NCBI GenBank assembly: GCA_965243095.1
Contig: OZ251530.1
Coordinates: 3,348,001-3,412,000 of the forward strand
Origin: VXYL01 sp965243095
GTDB taxonomy: Bacteria > Pseudomonadota > Gammaproteobacteria > Pseudomonadales > Azotimanducaceae
Length of the DNA stretch: 64,000 nucleotides
Reading direction: 5' to 3'
Shown: positions 39,664-48,631 of the stretch, in pieces
How the letters are laid out: each line of letters starts with the position of its first letter
How positions within the stretch are numbered: position 1 is the stretch's first letter
The notes under the pieces: model-generated
Seen by the model: only the letters and a program-made list of their open reading frames with translations
Databases searched by the model: none
Told to the model about the DNA's origin: nothing
Made by a program: the position numbers and the translations under genes

Positions 39664-41123
39664 GGGGCCACGGGCGGCGCACGCAGGTGCCAATCCGTTT
39701 CGCGCTGGAACGCCTCGCCGAGCGCCAGCAACCGATCCTCGCCGAAGTGCGGGCCGATGAGCTGCATGCCGATGGGCAGCGGATCCGCGGTGAAGCCGCA
39801 GGGAATGCTCAGCGCCGGCAAGCCGGCCAAGCTGGCCGGCGTGGTGAACGCATCTTGGCGGTACATCACCGTGGGATCGTCCTCTGCGCCTTCCATCCGC
39901 AAGGGAAACGCGACGGATGGGGTCGCGGGGGTCAGGATAGCGTCCACTTCGCCGAAGGCGTCCAGAAAGTCTTGCCGGATTAGCCGCCGCACGCGCTGCG
40001 CTTGGCGGTAGTAGGCGTCGTAGTAGCCCACCGACAGCGCGTAGGTGCCGACGAGAATGCGGCGTTTCACCTCCGCGCCGAACCCCTCGCTGCGCGAACG
40101 GGTGTAGAGCTCGGCCAAGGTCTTCGCGCCAGCGGCCCGATGACCGTAGCGCACACCATCGTAGCGCGCCAAGTTGGTGGACGCCTCCGCGCTGGCGACA
40201 ACGTAGTACGTGGGCACGGCGAACGCCGTGTGCGGCAGCGAGATAGCGCGTCGTCGATGCCCCAAGCGCTCCAACGTCGCGGCTGCGGCGTCGAGCGCCT
40301 TCGCCATGTCGCCCGGCAAACCGTCCACGGCGCTGTCCCAGTACTCGCTCGGCACCCCGATGGTGAAACGCTCCGACGCGCTCGCGTTCGCGGTGCTTGC
40401 GGCGTTGGCGCTGGTGGAGTCGCGGGCGTCCGCGCCTTCCATGTGGCCGAGCAGCAGGCGCAGGTCGGCAGCAGAACGCGCCAGCGGGCCGCCTTGGTCT
40501 AGGCTGGAGGCGAAGGCGATCATGCCGTAGCGCGAGACGCGGCCGTAGGTGGGCTTGAGTCCGCTGATGCCGCAGAACGCCGCCGGTTGGCGGATCGAAC
40601 CGCCGGTGTCCGTGCCGGTGGCGGCGACCGCGAGGCCCGCCGCCACGGCCGCGGCGGAGCCGCCCGAAGAGCCCCCCGGGGTTCGCCCCGGGTGCCAAGG
40701 ATTGCGCGTGGGGCCGAAGTGGCTGGTCTGCGTGGAAGCGCCCATCGCGAACTCGTCCATGTTGGTTTTCCCCAGCAGCACGACACCGGCCGCCTTCAGT
40801 TTGGCGACCACGGTGGCGTCGTAGGGCGGCACGAAGTCCGCGAGCATCCGCGACGCGCAGGTTGTGCGCAGGCCGGCGGTGCAGAAGATGTCCTTGTGGG
40901 CGATGGGCAGACCGAGCAGCCCGCGCTGGCCGTGCCGGGCGATGGCGGCGTCGGCCTGTTCGGCGGCGGCGAGGGCGTCCTCCTCGCACACGGTGATGAA
41001 GCTGCCGGTGCGATCCGCGGCGATGCGGCGCAAATTCTCCTGGGCAAGCTCCACCGCGCTGACGGCCTTCGCCGCCAAGGCGTCCCGGGTTTGCACCAAG
41101 GTGGCGCAATCGTTCGCCCCCAC
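39660..41123 (-). CDS. gatA: Asp/Glu-tRNA amidotransferase subunit A
   Basis: 487 residues. Amidase-signature enzyme releasing ammonia from glutamine for transamidation. The catalytic Lys is in LPIAHKDIF, the glycine/serine-rich core is GGSSGGSAAAVAAG, and the cis-Ser/nucleophile loop is GTDTGGSIRQPAAFCG; also GLKPTYGRVSRYGMIAFASSLDQ and DAILTPATPS. A short Ala/Ser-rich insert (about 235-250) is less conserved. Start ATG 41123, six bases after the gatC stop. It is tail to tail with coq4. Confidence 0.96.
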   Translation of the reverse strand: MGANDCATLVQTRDALAAKAVSAVELAQENLRRIAADRTGSFITVCEEDALAAAEQADAAIARHGQRGLLGLPIAHKDIFCTAGLRTTCASRMLADFVPPYDATVVAKLKAAGVVLLGKTNMDEFAMGASTQTSHFGPTRNPWHPGRTPGGSSGGSAAAVAAGLAVAATGTDTGGSIRQPAAFCGISGLKPTYGRVSRYGMIAFASSLDQGGPLARSAADLRLLLGHMEGADARDSTSANAASTANASASERFTIGVPSEYWDSAVDGLPGDMAKALDAAAATLERLGHRRRAISLPHTAFAVPTYYVVASAEASTNLARYDGVRYGHRAAGAKTLAELYTRSRSEGFGAEVKRRILVGTYALSVGYYDAYYRQAQRVRRLIRQDFLDAFGEVDAILTPATPSVAFPLRMEGAEDDPTVMYRQDAFTTPASLAGLPALSIPCGFTADPLPIGMQLIGPHFGEDRLLALGEAFQRETDWHLRAPPVAP

Positions 41124-41129
41124 GGCGCT

Positions 41130-41474
41130 CTATTCCACCACCCGCGGCACCAAGTAGAGCCCGTCGCGCACCGCCGGGGCGCCTTGCTGCAAGCGTTCCC
41201 GATCCACCGCTTCCGTGACCTCATCCTCGCGCAGCGGCTGCGGCGCATCTGGCAGATGCGGCGCGTCCGCAAGCTGCGGCGCTTCCAGCGGATGCGCGAG
41301 CGGCGCGACGCCGTCCGTGTCCACGCCGCGCAACACGTCGACCAGCTCGATGATCCGCCCGAGCTCCCGCTCCAAGCGCGGCTTCTCCTCCGTGCCGATG
41401 CCCAACGCGGCGAGGCGCAGCAGGTTGTCCACCGTGCCCGCGGCAAGCGGCGGCGGGTCTTCGCGTTCAGCCAA
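41130..41474 (-). CDS. gatC: Asp/Glu-tRNA amidotransferase subunit C
   Basis: 114 residues from TTG 41474, which has GGGAG about eight bases upstream; GTG 41483 is an alternative. GatC threads between GatA and GatB and stabilises the complex. Seen: VDNLLRLAALGIGTEEKPRLERELGRIIELVDVLRGVDTDGVAPLAHPLE, then DEVTEAVDRERLQQGAPAVRDGLYLVPRVVE. A repeated ...PQLADAPHLPDAPQPL stretch inserts about ten residues relative to short GatC proteins. The longer upstream frame (to 41645) has no homology and is not used. It diverges from mreB. Confidence 0.9.
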   Translation of the reverse strand: MAEREDPPPLAAGTVDNLLRLAALGIGTEEKPRLERELGRIIELVDVLRGVDTDGVAPLAHPLEAPQLADAPHLPDAPQPLREDEVTEAVDRERLQQGAPAVRDGLYLVPRVVE

Positions 41475-41629
41475 GATAAACACTCCCAAGGTTGTGCAAG
41501 GGCACTCGGCGATCCTACTACTTGCCTGGGCAGGCACCATGCGCCGCGCCGGGAACGGCCGCGACAGCGCCACGCCTAGCCGCTGATGGAGAGCCTTCAT
41601 CACGCCGCGGAATACCGCGTCAGCGCGTG

Positions 41630-41638
41630 TGGTAGAGT
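41630..41638 (+). promoter_or_regulatory. Candidate extended -10 for mreB
   Basis: TGG-TAGAGT, an extended -10 type sequence 30 bases before the mreB ATG in the 194-base gatC-mreB divergent gap. No convincing -35 was found. The rest of the gap shows nothing else. Confidence 0.25.
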
Positions 41639-41668
41639 GCGCCAACCAACTTGTGCGCTTAAGCTGCC

Positions 41669-42706
41669 ATGTTCAAGCAATTTCGCGGAATGTTCTCGCG
41701 GGACCTGTCCATCGATCTGGGCACGGCGAACACGCTCGTGTACGCGCAACGGCAGGGCATCATCCTCGACGAACCGTCCGTGGTCGCCTACCGTGTGCAG
41801 AAGGGCCAGAACCACCGCGTCATCGCGGTCGGCCTGGAGGCGAAGCGCATGCTCGGCCGCACCCCGGCGAACATCAGCGCCATCCGCCCGTTGAAGGACG
41901 GCGTCATCGCCGAGTTCGACGTCACCAAGCAGATGCTCCAGCACTTCATCGGCAAGGTGCATGAGAAGACCCTGCTGCGCCCGAGCCCTTTGGTGATCAT
42001 CAGCGTGCCGTGCCGCTCCACGGCGGTGGAGCGCAAGGCGATCCTGCAAAGCGCCCAAGAGTGCGGCGCCCGCGACGTGCGCTTGATCGAAGAGCCCATG
42101 GCCGCCGCGCTGGGCGCTGGCTTGCCGGTTCACGAGGCGGTCGGCACCTTGGTGGTGGACATCGGCGGCGGCACCACCGAGGTGGCCGTGTTGTCCTTGA
42201 GCGGCGTGGTCTATGCGGACACGGTGCGCGTCGGCGGCGATCGCTTCGACGAATCCATCGTCAACTATGTGCGCCGCACCCAAGGCACGCTCATCGGCGA
42301 AGCCATCGCCGAGCGCATCAAGCAGGAGATCGGCGCCGCCTACAAGCAGGAGGAACCGCGCGAGTTGAAGGTGCGCGGCCACAACCTGCAGCTCGGCGTG
42401 CCGCGGGTGTTCACCTTGAACAGCAACGACATCCTGGAGGCGCTCAGCGACCCGCTCACGATGATCGTCCAATCCGTGAAGAACGCCTTGGAAGCCACGC
42501 CGCCGGAACTTTCCGCCGACATCGCCGAAACCGGCATGGTGCTCACCGGCGGCGGTGCGCTGCTCAAGGACTTGGACGTGCTGCTCGCGGAGGAGACCGG
42601 CTTGCCGGTGATCGTCGCCGAGGATCCCCTCACTTGCGTCGCCCGGGGCGGCGGCAAGGTGCTCGATGCGTTCGACGCCTACGCGGACATTCTCTGGACG
42701 GAGTGA
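41669..42706 (+). CDS. mreB: Rod-shape actin MreB
   Basis: 345 residues, standard length. Forms membrane-bound filaments that organise lateral wall synthesis. Actin-fold motifs: phosphate-1 DLSIDLGTANTLVY, connect-1 around IISVPCRSTAVERKAI, phosphate-2 VVDIGGGTTEVAVLSL, and adenosine TGGGALLKDLD. The N-terminal MFKQFRGMF is the amphipathic membrane-binding helix of proteobacterial MreB. It is the first gene of mreBCD-maf-yhdP. Confidence 0.97.
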   Translation: MFKQFRGMFSRDLSIDLGTANTLVYAQRQGIILDEPSVVAYRVQKGQNHRVIAVGLEAKRMLGRTPANISAIRPLKDGVIAEFDVTKQMLQHFIGKVHEKTLLRPSPLVIISVPCRSTAVERKAILQSAQECGARDVRLIEEPMAAALGAGLPVHEAVGTLVVDIGGGTTEVAVLSLSGVVYADTVRVGGDRFDESIVNYVRRTQGTLIGEAIAERIKQEIGAAYKQEEPRELKVRGHNLQLGVPRVFTLNSNDILEALSDPLTMIVQSVKNALEATPPELSADIAETGMVLTGGGALLKDLDVLLAEETGLPVIVAEDPLTCVARGGGKVLDAFDAYADILWTE

Positions 42707-42777
42707 ACGCCGTGACGGCAAGCGCTGGCACCGCTCGGGTGTGGGCTCAACCGGCCGCCGGATAGGCCGTCAAACCG

Positions 42778-43629
42778 TTGTTCGCCTCCGCGACGGGCAC
42801 CGGACGCGCCTTGACCGCGGTGTTGCTCGCATCGTGCCTCGCCATGCTGATCGGCCGTCAGAGTTCGCTGCTGGAACACCCCCGCCAGGTTCTTTGGACC
42901 ATTGCGGCGCCGCTGCATTCCGTTGCGCAATTGCCGAACGAGGCGGCGGAAATCGCGCGGCGGGCGTTCGCCAAACACGCCGACGTGCGGCGCGAGAACG
43001 CGGCGCTGCGCCGCGAGTTGGTGGAGTTGCGCGGCATGTTGACGCGCCACGACGCGGTGCTGCGCGAGAACGCCCGCTTGCGCGAACTGTACGAGTCGCG
43101 GGCGCGGGCGCGGGAGGACATGCTGGTCGCCGAACTCGTCGGCATGTCCGAAAACCCCGTCCGCATCACCATCAACAAAGGGCTGCTGCGCGAGGTCCGC
43201 GTGGGTCACGCGGTCACCGACTCGCAGGGGCTGCTCGGACAAGTGGTGGAAACCTCCGCGCTTACCAGCCGCGTGTTGTTGATCACGGATTCCAGCCACT
43301 CCGTGCCGGTGCGCGTCTTGCGCAACGACGTGTACGCCATCGCCGCCGGCGACGGCAAAGACGGCTTGCTGTTGAAGAACATCCCTTCCACTCTCGATGT
43401 GCGCCAAGGCGACCGCCTAGTCACCTCGGGTCTCGGCGGCCGGTTTCCCCCGGGCTACCCGGTGGGCGAGGTCACCGCCTTCGTGCAAGCGCCCGGCGAG
43501 CTGTTCGCCACCGCCACGGCGCGTCCAACCGCCGCCATCGACCGCCTGCGGCAAGTGCTGGTGGTGTTGACGCCGCAGGGCGAGGAGTTGGTCGAGACGG
43601 CACCTGGCGACGCGGGGCCGGGCACTTGA
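42778..43629 (+). CDS. mreC: Cell-shape protein MreC
   Basis: 283 residues from TTG 42778; an in-frame TAG five codons upstream leaves no earlier start. Bitopic periplasmic scaffold of the elongasome. One membrane helix (about 10-26), a coiled coil (about 60-115, ENAALRRELVELR...ENARLRELYESRARARED), then the beta domains with NKGLLREVRVGHAVTDSQGLLGQVVE, VLLITDSSHSVPVRV, GLLLKNIPSTLDVRQGDRLVTSGLGGRFPPGYPVGEV. It overlaps mreD by four bases. Confidence 0.94.
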   Translation: MFASATGTGRALTAVLLASCLAMLIGRQSSLLEHPRQVLWTIAAPLHSVAQLPNEAAEIARRAFAKHADVRRENAALRRELVELRGMLTRHDAVLRENARLRELYESRARAREDMLVAELVGMSENPVRITINKGLLREVRVGHAVTDSQGLLGQVVETSALTSRVLLITDSSHSVPVRVLRNDVYAIAAGDGKDGLLLKNIPSTLDVRQGDRLVTSGLGGRFPPGYPVGEVTAFVQAPGELFATATARPTAAIDRLRQVLVVLTPQGEELVETAPGDAGPGT

Positions 43630-44120
43630 ATCCAAGGCGAGGCGGTTGGTTGATTGGCTTGTCGGTGATCGCCGCCATGCTGCTGGCGTTGATGCGCCTG
43701 CCCGCGGCGCCCGAGTGGCTCGGTTGGCTGTGCCCGGACTGGGGCATCGTGGTCTTTTTCTTCTGGACGATAACGGCGCCGACCCGCACCGGCGTGGTGT
43801 CGGCTTGGCTTGCGGGCTTCTTCTTCGATGTGCTGCTCGCCCACCCGCTGGGGTTGCACGGCGTAGGTTTCGCCATCGTCACCTACTTGGCGGGGCGTTT
43901 CCAACCGCGCTTGGCAATGTACACGCTACCCGGACAAGCGGCATTGTTGGGCGTGGTCGCCGCGGCGCTGGCGTTGCTGAAGACGGGCCTGCACTTCGTT
44001 GTTGTTGCGGAGGCGGACTTCGCATGGACGGCGCCGCTGGCCGGCGTGGGCGCCATGCTGACGTATCCGCTGCTGCGCTTGCTCTTGCACGCGCCGGCGG
44101 CGCGGTACGTGCGCCCGTGA
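43626..44120 (+). CDS. mreD: Cell-shape membrane protein MreD
   Basis: 164 residues from TTG 43626, overlapping the mreC stop (TTGA). Four to five membrane helices; PDWGIVVFFFWTITAPTRTGVVSAWLAGFFFDVLLAHPLGLHGVGFAIVTYLAGRF is typical of MreD. The gene ends in a GTGA overlap with maf. The longer open frame upstream is a shadow of mreC. Confidence 0.92.
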   Translation: MNPRRGGWLIGLSVIAAMLLALMRLPAAPEWLGWLCPDWGIVVFFFWTITAPTRTGVVSAWLAGFFFDVLLAHPLGLHGVGFAIVTYLAGRFQPRLAMYTLPGQAALLGVVAAALALLKTGLHFVVVAEADFAWTAPLAGVGAMLTYPLLRLLLHAPAARYVRP

Positions 44121-44758
44121 GCGACGCTCCGGCGATCGTGCTGGCGTCCGCCTCGCCCCGACGCGCTGCGTTGCTGCGGCAGATCGGCATTCCGTTCGTA
44201 GTCGAGCCAGCCGCCATCGACGAAGCGCCCGCGCCGGGCGAGGCGCCAGCCGCGTTGACGCGCCGACTTGCCTTGGCGAAAGCTGGCGCCATCCGTTCGC
44301 CACTGCCGGTGCTGGCCGCGGACACCGTGGTGGCGATTGGCGCCGGCGCGACGCGACGCATCTTCGGCAAGCCGCGCCACCGCGCCGCTTTCGAGGACAT
44401 GGCCAAGGCGTTGTCCGGCAAAACGCACACGGTGTGTACCGCCATCGCGGTGCGCGCCGAGGGCCGCGCCGAAGCGCAAGTGGTGGAAGCGCGGGTGACG
44501 TTGCGCGTGATCGAAGAGCGCGAAGCCGCGGCGTACTGGGCCACCGGCGAGCCGCGCGACAAAGCCGGCGGTTACGCGATTCAAGGCATTGGCGGTATAT
44601 TCGTGCGTTGCGTCCACGGCAGTCCGAGCGCCGTCGTGGGGCTGCCGCTCGCCGAAACGGAACTGCTCTTGCGGCGATTCGGTATCGACCCGTGGCGCTG
44701 TCGGCGGCGCACCCTGTCGGGTGCGGGCGAGTTTGCTGCGCAAACTCGGGGCGCTTGA
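44117..44758 (+). CDS. maf: Maf-family nucleotide pyrophosphatase
   Basis: 213 residues from GTG 44117, overlapping mreD. Maf enzymes hydrolyse non-canonical nucleoside triphosphates. Seen: IVLASASPRRAALLRQIGIPF (the SxSPRR loop), ADTVVAIGA, FGKPRHRAAFEDMAKALSGKTHTV, and YAIQGIGGIFVRCVHGSPSAVVGLPL with the conserved QGxxxxF and GSxxxVVGLP blocks. The last 20 residues (RCRRRTLSGAGEFAAQTRGA) lie beyond the family end and are encoded by dispersed repeat B, so the native stop has been displaced. Confidence 0.92.
   Translation: MSDAPAIVLASASPRRAALLRQIGIPFVVEPAAIDEAPAPGEAPAALTRRLALAKAGAIRSPLPVLAADTVVAIGAGATRRIFGKPRHRAAFEDMAKALSGKTHTVCTAIAVRAEGRAEAQVVEARVTLRVIEEREAAAYWATGEPRDKAGGYAIQGIGGIFVRCVHGSPSAVVGLPLAETELLLRRFGIDPWRCRRRTLSGAGEFAAQTRGA
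44703..44749. repeat. Dispersed repeat, family B (copy 2)
   Basis: Matches 17029-17071: GGCGGCGCACC..TG..GGTGCG then CGAGTTTGCT.CGCAAACT. Two small hairpins, CGCACCC/GGGTGCG and CGAGTTTG/CAAACTCG. Here it forms the coding tail of maf, immediately before yhdP. Confidence 0.6.
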
Positions 44759-44791
44759 CCTTTACGTGAAGGACTTTGGGGAGCGGGGGCA

Positions 44792-47700
44792 TTGCGGAAG
44801 CTGGCGACCACGGCAGCCACGTTGGCGACCATCGTCGCCGTGTGTTTCGCCACCTTGCAACTGGCGGGCCGGGCATTGTGTTGGCAGCTTCCCGCGTTGG
44901 AAGGCACCGTCAACCGGCTGCTGGCGTCGCGCGGCGTGGCGGTGTACGGCATCGAAGGGCGCTGGCACGGCCTTGACGCGGGCTTCTTCGCCGAGCGGGT
45001 GTACCTGCCGGCCGGCGAACTGCATGGGCTCGATTTCGAACTCGACCTGGTGGAGAGCTTGGCGCGCAATCGCGTGGTCGCGCGCCGCCTCACCGTGGCC
45101 GACGGCCACTTGGCGTTCGAGAAGACAGCAGACGGCTGGCGACTGCGCGGCAGCACCGGGCCCAACACCGGCGACGCCGCCGCGCTGTTCCTCCACAGCG
45201 ACGAAGTCTGGCTGCGCGGGCGCCTGCTGGCCCGCGACGGCGGCCATCAAGCCGCCATGCATGTGGAAGCGATGCTGATCAACCGCGACGACGAGCACCA
45301 GTTCCACGTCGCCATACAGGCCGAGCCGAACTGCCAAGATTGCGCTTTGACCGTGGACGGGCGCGTCCACGAAGACGGCCCGGGCATGGCGCACGCCACC
45401 GCCACACGGTTTGCTTTGGGCCGCGAGTTGGCAACCATCCTCGGCGTGCCGGTCGCCGCGCCGGACGCGCCCGGCGCGACGGCGCCGATGTTGTTCGCAG
45501 TGCGCGGCGATTGGCGACGCGACCTGTCCGGGCAGGCGAAAGCGAAGCTGGACATCGCCGCGGACATTCCGGCGCTGCCGAGGGGCGAACCGGCGCGTCT
45601 TTCCGCCACGCTTGCCGCATGGAGCGAAGCCGACGGCTACCGCGGCCGCATCGTCGAGCTCGCCGCGGCAAGTGGCGACGCCGAGGCGCGGCTCACCGAT
45701 GGCGGGTTCCGCTTCGCCACCGTCGCTGGCAACGGCGCGAACGCGGAGTTGTGGCTGCCCACGGCGGACATCGCGTCTTGGGCCGCCCCGGTGGCGGAGT
45801 TCCTCGGCGACGAGCGCGAAAGCGGCAAGTGGCTGCGCCGTCTCGCGCCGGGCGGTCGGATCCGCGACTTCGTGCTGCGCGCCGACGCCGCCGGCCTCGC
45901 CTTTCGCGGCAACGGCGCGAACGGCAGCTTGGCCGGCTACAAAGGCGTGCCCAAGCTCGCCGACGCGCGGTTCGCGTTCGGCGGCCACAGCCGGGCGTTG
46001 CGCATTCGCGTGGAAGGCGAACCGTTGCTCCTGACATTCCCCAACTTCTTCCCCAACCAAGAGCCGTTCGAGCGCGCCGGAGGGGTGCTTACCTACGCGT
46101 TCTCGCCCGGCCATCTGGGATTGCGCTGCACCGGGGCATGGGGCGAGCAAGGCGGCGCGCGGGTCAGCGGCGGCTTCGCTTGGTCGCGGCCGCGGGATCC
46201 GCTGGAGGCGCGCGTGACCGCCGACTTCGCGTTCGACCAAGCACACCTTGCCTTGGCGCGCGCCTACCTGCCGCTGACGCTGCGCCCCAAGCTGCGCCGC
46301 TGGCTGCTAGACGGCGTTCGCGCCGGGCGATTCCAAGACGGGCGGCTGGTGTATCACGGCCTGGTGAAAACGGCCCCGGGCGACCGCGGCGCCGCCGGCC
46401 CGCGCAGCGCCGAAAACCGCGCTCTGCGGCGCACCGAGTTGGCGGCGCGGGTGCTTGGCGGCACGCTGGACTATCACGCCGATTGGCCGCTGGCGAGCGA
46501 CATCGACGGCCGATTGGTGTTGGCGCACGATTCGATACGGCTGCGCGGCCGCGCCCGCGCCTTCGACACGGCGCTTGCGGACGTGCGAATGTACACGCCG
46601 AGGACCGGCGACTACACGCATGTGCGATTCACCGCTAGCGCCCCGGCGCCGCGAGTGCTGCGTTTCGCCCGCACCACGCCAACCCGCGACGCCCTGCCCT
46701 TTCTGGCGGACGAATGGAGCGCCGAGGGGCAAGTGGACTTCCGCGCCGACCTCACGGTGCCGCTGCGCGGGCAAGCGCCGCGCCCGGGCGACATTCGCTT
46801 GGACATGCAGTTGCGCGATGCAGTCGTGGATCTCGCGGATCTCGGCTTGCGTTTCGAGGAGTTGCAAGGCCGCGCCTCCTTCGCATCGCCGTACACGCTC
46901 ACGACGCCCGATGGCGCGTTGCGCGGCTCGCTGTTCGGCGCGCCGGCGCAAGTGGCGTTCGCCGCGGAAGACGACGTCGTGCGTGTGCGGACGACGGGAA
47001 CCGCCACCACCGCGAACGCCTTGGGCCTGCTGAACGCCGGCAATCTGGATTTGATCGTCGGCAAGGCGCCCTTCGACGCCACGCTGGCCGTGTTCCCAAA
47101 CACCACGCGCGCCCCGGAACTCACGATCGAAAGCGACTTGCAAGGCGTCGCCGTGACGCTGCCGCCCCCGCTCGGCAAGACGTCGGACCAGACGCTGCCG
47201 GCGCGCGTGGTGATGCACTTCCTGGACGATCACATCGCGGCGTCGGTGGGCTACGGCGCGGCCGACGGCTGGCTGCAGGTGCGCGACGGCGAGGTGGCGG
47301 CGGGCGCGGTGGGCATCGGCGCGCCGATTCCGATGGTGGACGCGGCGCGCGGGCGCGTCGTCATCGCCGGCGAACTCAAGGACTTGGACGCCCACACGGT
47401 GGCGGCGTTGATGGCCGCGCCGGCGGCCGAGGGCTCGGGATTCGCTTGGGAACTGCGCAAGTTCCACGTCGGCGAACTCGCCTTGGAGTCCGCGCGCCTG
47501 CACAACGTGGTGCTGGACGGCTACGCCGACGACGGCGACCTGCGCTTCGACGTGCTGGGGCAGGAGGTCGAGGGCGTGGCCACCAAGACCGCCGACGCGC
47601 CTTGGCAGTTGCGCTTCAACGTGCTGCGGCTGCCCGCGCTCAACGACGACGGCCACCGGCTTTCGCCCGAGGTCATCGACCGATTGGTGGACGCCGACGT

Positions 47701-48586
47701 GACGATCGACGAAGTCCGCATCGGCGACGTGAGCTACGGCAAGTGGCGTTTCGGCCTGCGCCGCCAGCCGGACGGCGTCCTACTCACCGGCATCGACGCG
47801 GCGAATGTGCGCGGTTTGGACATCGTCGGCAGCGCCCCGGCGTTTTGGTCGCGGAACGGTGAGACAAGCTTCGCCGGCACCGTCTCCAGCGGCGACGTCC
47901 GCGCCGCGCTGGCGGCCTGGGACTTCGCGCCAAGTGTGCAGGCGGAACGGTTCGAGGCCACCGGCGAGTTGCGCTGGCCCGGCTCCCCTTTCGACTTCGC
48001 CCTCGCGCACGTGAGCGGCAACGCGGCGCTGCGCCTCGACAACGGCCGGTTCCTCGAGGTGGAACCCGGCGGCGGGCGCATCATGAGCCTCATCAACTTC
48101 TCCGAGATCCTGCGCCGCATGCGCCTCGACTTCTCCGACGTGTTCGGCCGCGGCTCGGACTTCGACCGGGTGCGCGCCGAACTGGTGGCCGACGACGGCC
48201 TCGCCCACTTCGCGCAGCCCGCCCGCATCACCGGCAGCGCCGCCAGCTTCCGCATCGGCGGCACGGTGAATCTGGACACCGGCGCGTTGGACAACGAGAT
48301 GATCGTCACCGTGACCCTGCTGCACCGCAACCTCCCTTGGTACGCAGCGTTTCTGGCGTTCTCCAACCCCGCGAGCGCCGCCGGCGTGCTCCTCGGCAGC
48401 CAAGTGCTGTTCAAAGATCAGATCAAGCAGTTCTCCAGCGGCAAATACACCATCGGCGGCACCTACGAAGACCCCGACGTGCGCTTCGTCGGCATCTGGC
48501 GCGACGACATCGCCACCCCCACCCTCCCGGGCGCCGACGCCAATCCCCCACCACCTGCCTTGGCCCGCCGCGAAGGCGGCGACTGA
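44792..48586 (+). CDS. yhdP: YhdP-family AsmA-like envelope lipid transporter
   Basis: 1264 residues from TTG 44792, the family length. One N-terminal membrane anchor (about 5-27) is followed by a very long repeating beta-rich periplasmic body. Family signatures: GVAVYGIEGRWHG near the start, VGRxxW-type segments, and the AsmA-like C-terminal region with GSPFDFALAHVSGNAALRLDNGRFLEVEPGGGRIMSLINFSEILRRMRLDFSDVFGRG and GTYEDPDVRF. With TamB and YdbH, YhdP is thought to bridge the inner and outer membrane for phospholipid transport. Its place after maf and before tldD is the E. coli/Pseudomonas order, but rng (RNase G) between maf and yhdP is absent. Confidence 0.92.
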   Translation: MRKLATTAATLATIVAVCFATLQLAGRALCWQLPALEGTVNRLLASRGVAVYGIEGRWHGLDAGFFAERVYLPAGELHGLDFELDLVESLARNRVVARRLTVADGHLAFEKTADGWRLRGSTGPNTGDAAALFLHSDEVWLRGRLLARDGGHQAAMHVEAMLINRDDEHQFHVAIQAEPNCQDCALTVDGRVHEDGPGMAHATATRFALGRELATILGVPVAAPDAPGATAPMLFAVRGDWRRDLSGQAKAKLDIAADIPALPRGEPARLSATLAAWSEADGYRGRIVELAAASGDAEARLTDGGFRFATVAGNGANAELWLPTADIASWAAPVAEFLGDERESGKWLRRLAPGGRIRDFVLRADAAGLAFRGNGANGSLAGYKGVPKLADARFAFGGHSRALRIRVEGEPLLLTFPNFFPNQEPFERAGGVLTYAFSPGHLGLRCTGAWGEQGGARVSGGFAWSRPRDPLEARVTADFAFDQAHLALARAYLPLTLRPKLRRWLLDGVRAGRFQDGRLVYHGLVKTAPGDRGAAGPRSAENRALRRTELAARVLGGTLDYHADWPLASDIDGRLVLAHDSIRLRGRARAFDTALADVRMYTPRTGDYTHVRFTASAPAPRVLRFARTTPTRDALPFLADEWSAEGQVDFRADLTVPLRGQAPRPGDIRLDMQLRDAVVDLADLGLRFEELQGRASFASPYTLTTPDGALRGSLFGAPAQVAFAAEDDVVRVRTTGTATTANALGLLNAGNLDLIVGKAPFDATLAVFPNTTRAPELTIESDLQGVAVTLPPPLGKTSDQTLPARVVMHFLDDHIAASVGYGAADGWLQVRDGEVAAGAVGIGAPIPMVDAARGRVVIAGELKDLDAHTVAALMAAPAAEGSGFAWELRKFHVGELALESARLHNVVLDGYADDGDLRFDVLGQEVEGVATKTADAPWQLRFNVLRLPALNDDGHRLSPEVIDRLVDADVTIDEVRIGDVSYGKWRFGLRRQPDGVLLTGIDAANVRGLDIVGSAPAFWSRNGETSFAGTVSSGDVRAALAAWDFAPSVQAERFEATGELRWPGSPFDFALAHVSGNAALRLDNGRFLEVEPGGGRIMSLINFSEILRRMRLDFSDVFGRGSDFDRVRAELVADDGLAHFAQPARITGSAASFRIGGTVNLDTGALDNEMIVTVTLLHRNLPWYAAFLAFSNPASAAGVLLGSQVLFKDQIKQFSSGKYTIGGTYEDPDVRFVGIWRDDIATPTLPGADANPPPPALARREGGD

Positions 48587-48631
48587 AGCCGCCACAACGT
48601 CCGAGCCCGACGATCTGGGGGCCGAACCTCT

